A program made the position numbers and the translations under genes. Shown here in pieces: positions 62,436 through 64,000 of a DNA stretch of 64,000 nt. Numbering within the stretch: the first letter of the stretch is position 1; the number at the start of each line of letters is the position of its first letter. The notes beneath the pieces are model-generated. The model was given only the letters and a program-made list of their open reading frames with translations, was not told the DNA's origin and ran no database searches. The stretch covers positions 602,524-666,523 of the forward strand of contig NZ_JACHXZ010000002.1 of NCBI RefSeq assembly GCF_014192475.1, written 5' to 3'. The stretch comes from Simiduia aestuariiviva (lineage in GTDB: Bacteria > Pseudomonadota > Gammaproteobacteria > Pseudomonadales > Cellvibrionaceae).

Positions 62436-63476
62436 ATGAATTCCACCGACCAACGACTGGCGAGCGAGCTGCTCGAACAACCCCAAGACACCCTTTGGCT
62501 GGCCGACGAAAATGCACTCACGTTCATTAATTCCCACCAACAGGTGCCTGCAACACTCACCAACCGCTGGGATATTTTTGACCGTGCCCAACGCAAAGGC
62601 GCGCAGTGTTGGTTTACCGACTGGGATCTAAACGCAGCGCTGAGCCAGCACAATTTTTCCCGGATTGTCTACCGCGTATCCAAAGAGCGCCCCGTGGTCC
62701 ACCATCTTCTCAATCAGCTGGCGAAGCAGCCCCAGCGCTGGCAATCGTTAATACTGCTAGGCCAGAAAAACGAAGGCATAAAAAGCTACGCCGATGGCGC
62801 CGCCAAATTATTTGGCAATAAGGCGATCAACAAACACGGCAACGACTATGTGGCACGCTTTCAAGCCCCGCCCCAGCCATCAGGAAATACACTTAACGAC
62901 CAACGTTATGGGCAGTTGCGCACCATCGCCGAATGGCACACAACACCCATTCAAAGCAAACCGGGCACATTTGGCTGGCAGAAAATTGACGAGGGTAGCC
63001 GCTTTTTAGTTGAGCAACTCCCCAGCGTATTACAGGGACTATCGCGCCCTCCTGCGCGCGTATTGGACTTGGGCTGCGGCTATGGATTCCTCTCACTGGC
63101 AGGTCACGAACTCCTGCCTAATGCCGCTTGGTTCGCCACCGACAACTGTGCCGCTGCGCTCACCGCATTTGAGGCCAATTGTGGCGCTTGGGCCACGAGC
63201 TTTGCGGGCGATCGAGGCCTAGACGGCGATGCCAGTCCTCTAGCACTTCCAGTAGACCTGCTGCTGTGCAACCCCCCCTTCCACCAAGGCTTTTCGACGT
63301 CGGGAGATCTGACGGAAAAATTTGTCCGCGCCATGCATCAATGGCTCACCCCTAGCGGCCTAGCCCTCGTGGTGGTCAATCAATTTGTCGGTCTGGAAAA
63401 GCGCGCGCAGGGGCTATTGAAAGCGACCCAAGTGGCCGATAACGGCAGCTTTCGGGTGCTGGCTTTAAGGCGCTAA
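62436..63476 (+). CDS. rsmC: 16S rRNA m2G1207 methyltransferase RsmC-like
   Basis: This 346-residue protein has a duplicated methyltransferase layout: a degenerate N-terminal domain that binds RNA, then a C-terminal active domain with DLGCGYGFLSLAGHEL (SAM site), ATDNCAAALTAF and catalytic NPPFHQGFSTSGDL. RsmC makes m2G1207 in 16S rRNA; RlmG (23S m2G1835) is a related alternative. It runs in one transcript with tetR and rsuA. The final 4 bases overlap the convergent DnaJ-related gene. Confidence 0.88.
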   Translation: MNSTDQRLASELLEQPQDTLWLADENALTFINSHQQVPATLTNRWDIFDRAQRKGAQCWFTDWDLNAALSQHNFSRIVYRVSKERPVVHHLLNQLAKQPQRWQSLILLGQKNEGIKSYADGAAKLFGNKAINKHGNDYVARFQAPPQPSGNTLNDQRYGQLRTIAEWHTTPIQSKPGTFGWQKIDEGSRFLVEQLPSVLQGLSRPPARVLDLGCGYGFLSLAGHELLPNAAWFATDNCAAALTAFEANCGAWATSFAGDRGLDGDASPLALPVDLLLCNPPFHQGFSTSGDLTEKFVRAMHQWLTPSGLALVVVNQFVGLEKRAQGLLKATQVADNGSFRVLALRR

Positions 63477-64000
63477 GTCAAGCGAGCGCGGGCCAGGTCG
63501 TACGCTTGATTTAATGCCTGCAGCGCACTGTCTGAGCCGCCTCGATCGGGATGCAGGGCCATTGCACGGCGGCGATATTGGCGCTTGAGCGTCGCCAAAT
63601 CTGACAGCGCATCTAGCTCGAGTAGCGACAGCGCAGCCGAAAGTTTGTCGCCATCCGCTGCCACGTAGGCTTCAAATTTGCGCCAAAAACCCGCCAACAA
63701 CTCAGAAACCTGCGCCTCGGAGCGCTCTAAATTCGACAGATTCAGATAGTACTGAGCCAGGTTTGCCTCAGCGGGTGCCGGCATATGCTCGCCGGTATTA
63801 GCCCGAGGCCGCCATTGCACGCCCACGGCAGAAAACGACCACTGCTTTAGGGTATCGCTGTGCGCCAAACGGTAGAGCGCGTTGCGCATCAGAAAATGGA
63901 CGCGGTATAGCCCCTCCGGCCCCAACTGCTCTTCAGGCACCAATTTCTGGTCTCTCAGCCAGGCAAACAGGGCCACTTCACGCAATTCATCGAGCCCGCG
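63473..64000 (-). CDS. DnaJ-related protein, 5' end beyond window
   Basis: The open frame runs through the right edge (no in-frame stop or ATG up to 64000), so the N-terminus is missing. The visible ~175 residues hold a DnaJ-related helical N-terminal region (LFAWLRDQKLVPEEQLG, HFLMRNALYRLAH) and a C-terminal partial J-domain (LKRQYRRRAMALHPDRGGSDSALQAL) with the HPD motif. Such proteins would stimulate a DnaK-type ATPase, but lack the glycine-rich and zinc-finger parts of DnaJ. It overlaps the end of rsmC by 4 bp. Confidence 0.85.
   Translation of the reverse strand, partial: RGLDELREVALFAWLRDQKLVPEEQLGPEGLYRVHFLMRNALYRLAHSDTLKQWSFSAVGVQWRPRANTGEHMPAPAEANLAQYYLNLSNLERSEAQVSELLAGFWRKFEAYVAADGDKLSAALSLLELDALSDLATLKRQYRRRAMALHPDRGGSDSALQALNQAYDLARARLT

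Overview
The window is 64 kb of a gammaproteobacterial chromosome, most likely a marine member of the Cellvibrionaceae / Pseudomonadales group. This rests on pseudomonad-type neighbourhoods (gdhB-DUF2835-pyrD-rmf, pepN-DUF2797-DUF1315), a 1626-residue NAD-dependent glutamate dehydrogenase, a fused RlmKL methyltransferase, class 2 PyrD, CheV, and a moxR-DUF58-Bat operon. The genus is inferred, not proven. The DNA is densely coding with almost no mobile DNA: I see no transposase, integrase, CRISPR array or restriction system.

Layout. 0-6.7 kb: two unknown proteins, a universal stress protein, the ABC-F ATPase Uup, lytic transglycosylase Slt and chemotaxis adaptor CheV. 6.8-8.3 kb: an EAL-HDOD signalling protein divergent from cheV, and a small glutaredoxin-like protein. 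8.5-14.2 kb: a DUF5610 protein, then a phospho-signalling module of a two-FHA membrane protein, a PP2C phosphatase and a Ser/Thr kinase fused to PEGA-like and FGE-sulfatase domains. 14.3-20 kb: uvrB, an aminotransferase and rlmKL. 20-20.8 kb is an unexplained non-coding stretch rich in hairpins. 20.8-27.2 kb: rmf, pyrD, DUF2835 and gdhB.

27.5-34.7 kb is one tightly coupled operon: MoxR ATPase, DUF58, DUF4381, BatA-like, BatB/BatC fusion and BatD-like. 34.7-39.9 kb: cytochrome b561, a TauE/SafE exporter, an AraC-HDOD fusion regulator, an orphan hypothetical, a type IV prepilin with a large inverted repeat touching its start codon, and a DUF4124 protein. 40-46.5 kb: pepN, DUF2797, DUF1315, rhomboid protease, metallophosphoesterase and NAD kinase. 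46.6-51.3 kb: DUF1853, a pair joining a D-cysteine desulfhydrase/ACC-deaminase-like enzyme to a double cyclic-nucleotide-binding/rhodanese protein, a coiled-coil protein with a Cys/His-rich tail, and a possible 28-residue acidic microprotein.

51.7-57.4 kb: two tRNA operons (Val-Asp and Pro-Arg-His) with strong sigma70-like promoters flank a PAS histidine kinase, kynureninase with an overlapping exported alpha/beta hydrolase, and threonine aldolase. 57.8-64 kb: folD, truC, an aldehyde dehydrogenase divergent from a TetR regulator across a candidate operator, rsuA, rsmC and a DnaJ-related protein cut by the window edge.

Most of the window is housekeeping: nucleotide and folate metabolism, rRNA/tRNA modification, ribosome hibernation, DNA repair and wall turnover. 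The less ordinary parts are the FHA/PP2C/kinase-FGE module, the AraC-HDOD fusion, the CNBD-rhodanese/PLP sulfur pair, the kynU-hydrolase pair and several structured non-coding sites. I did not find a clear-cut new defence or mobile system.
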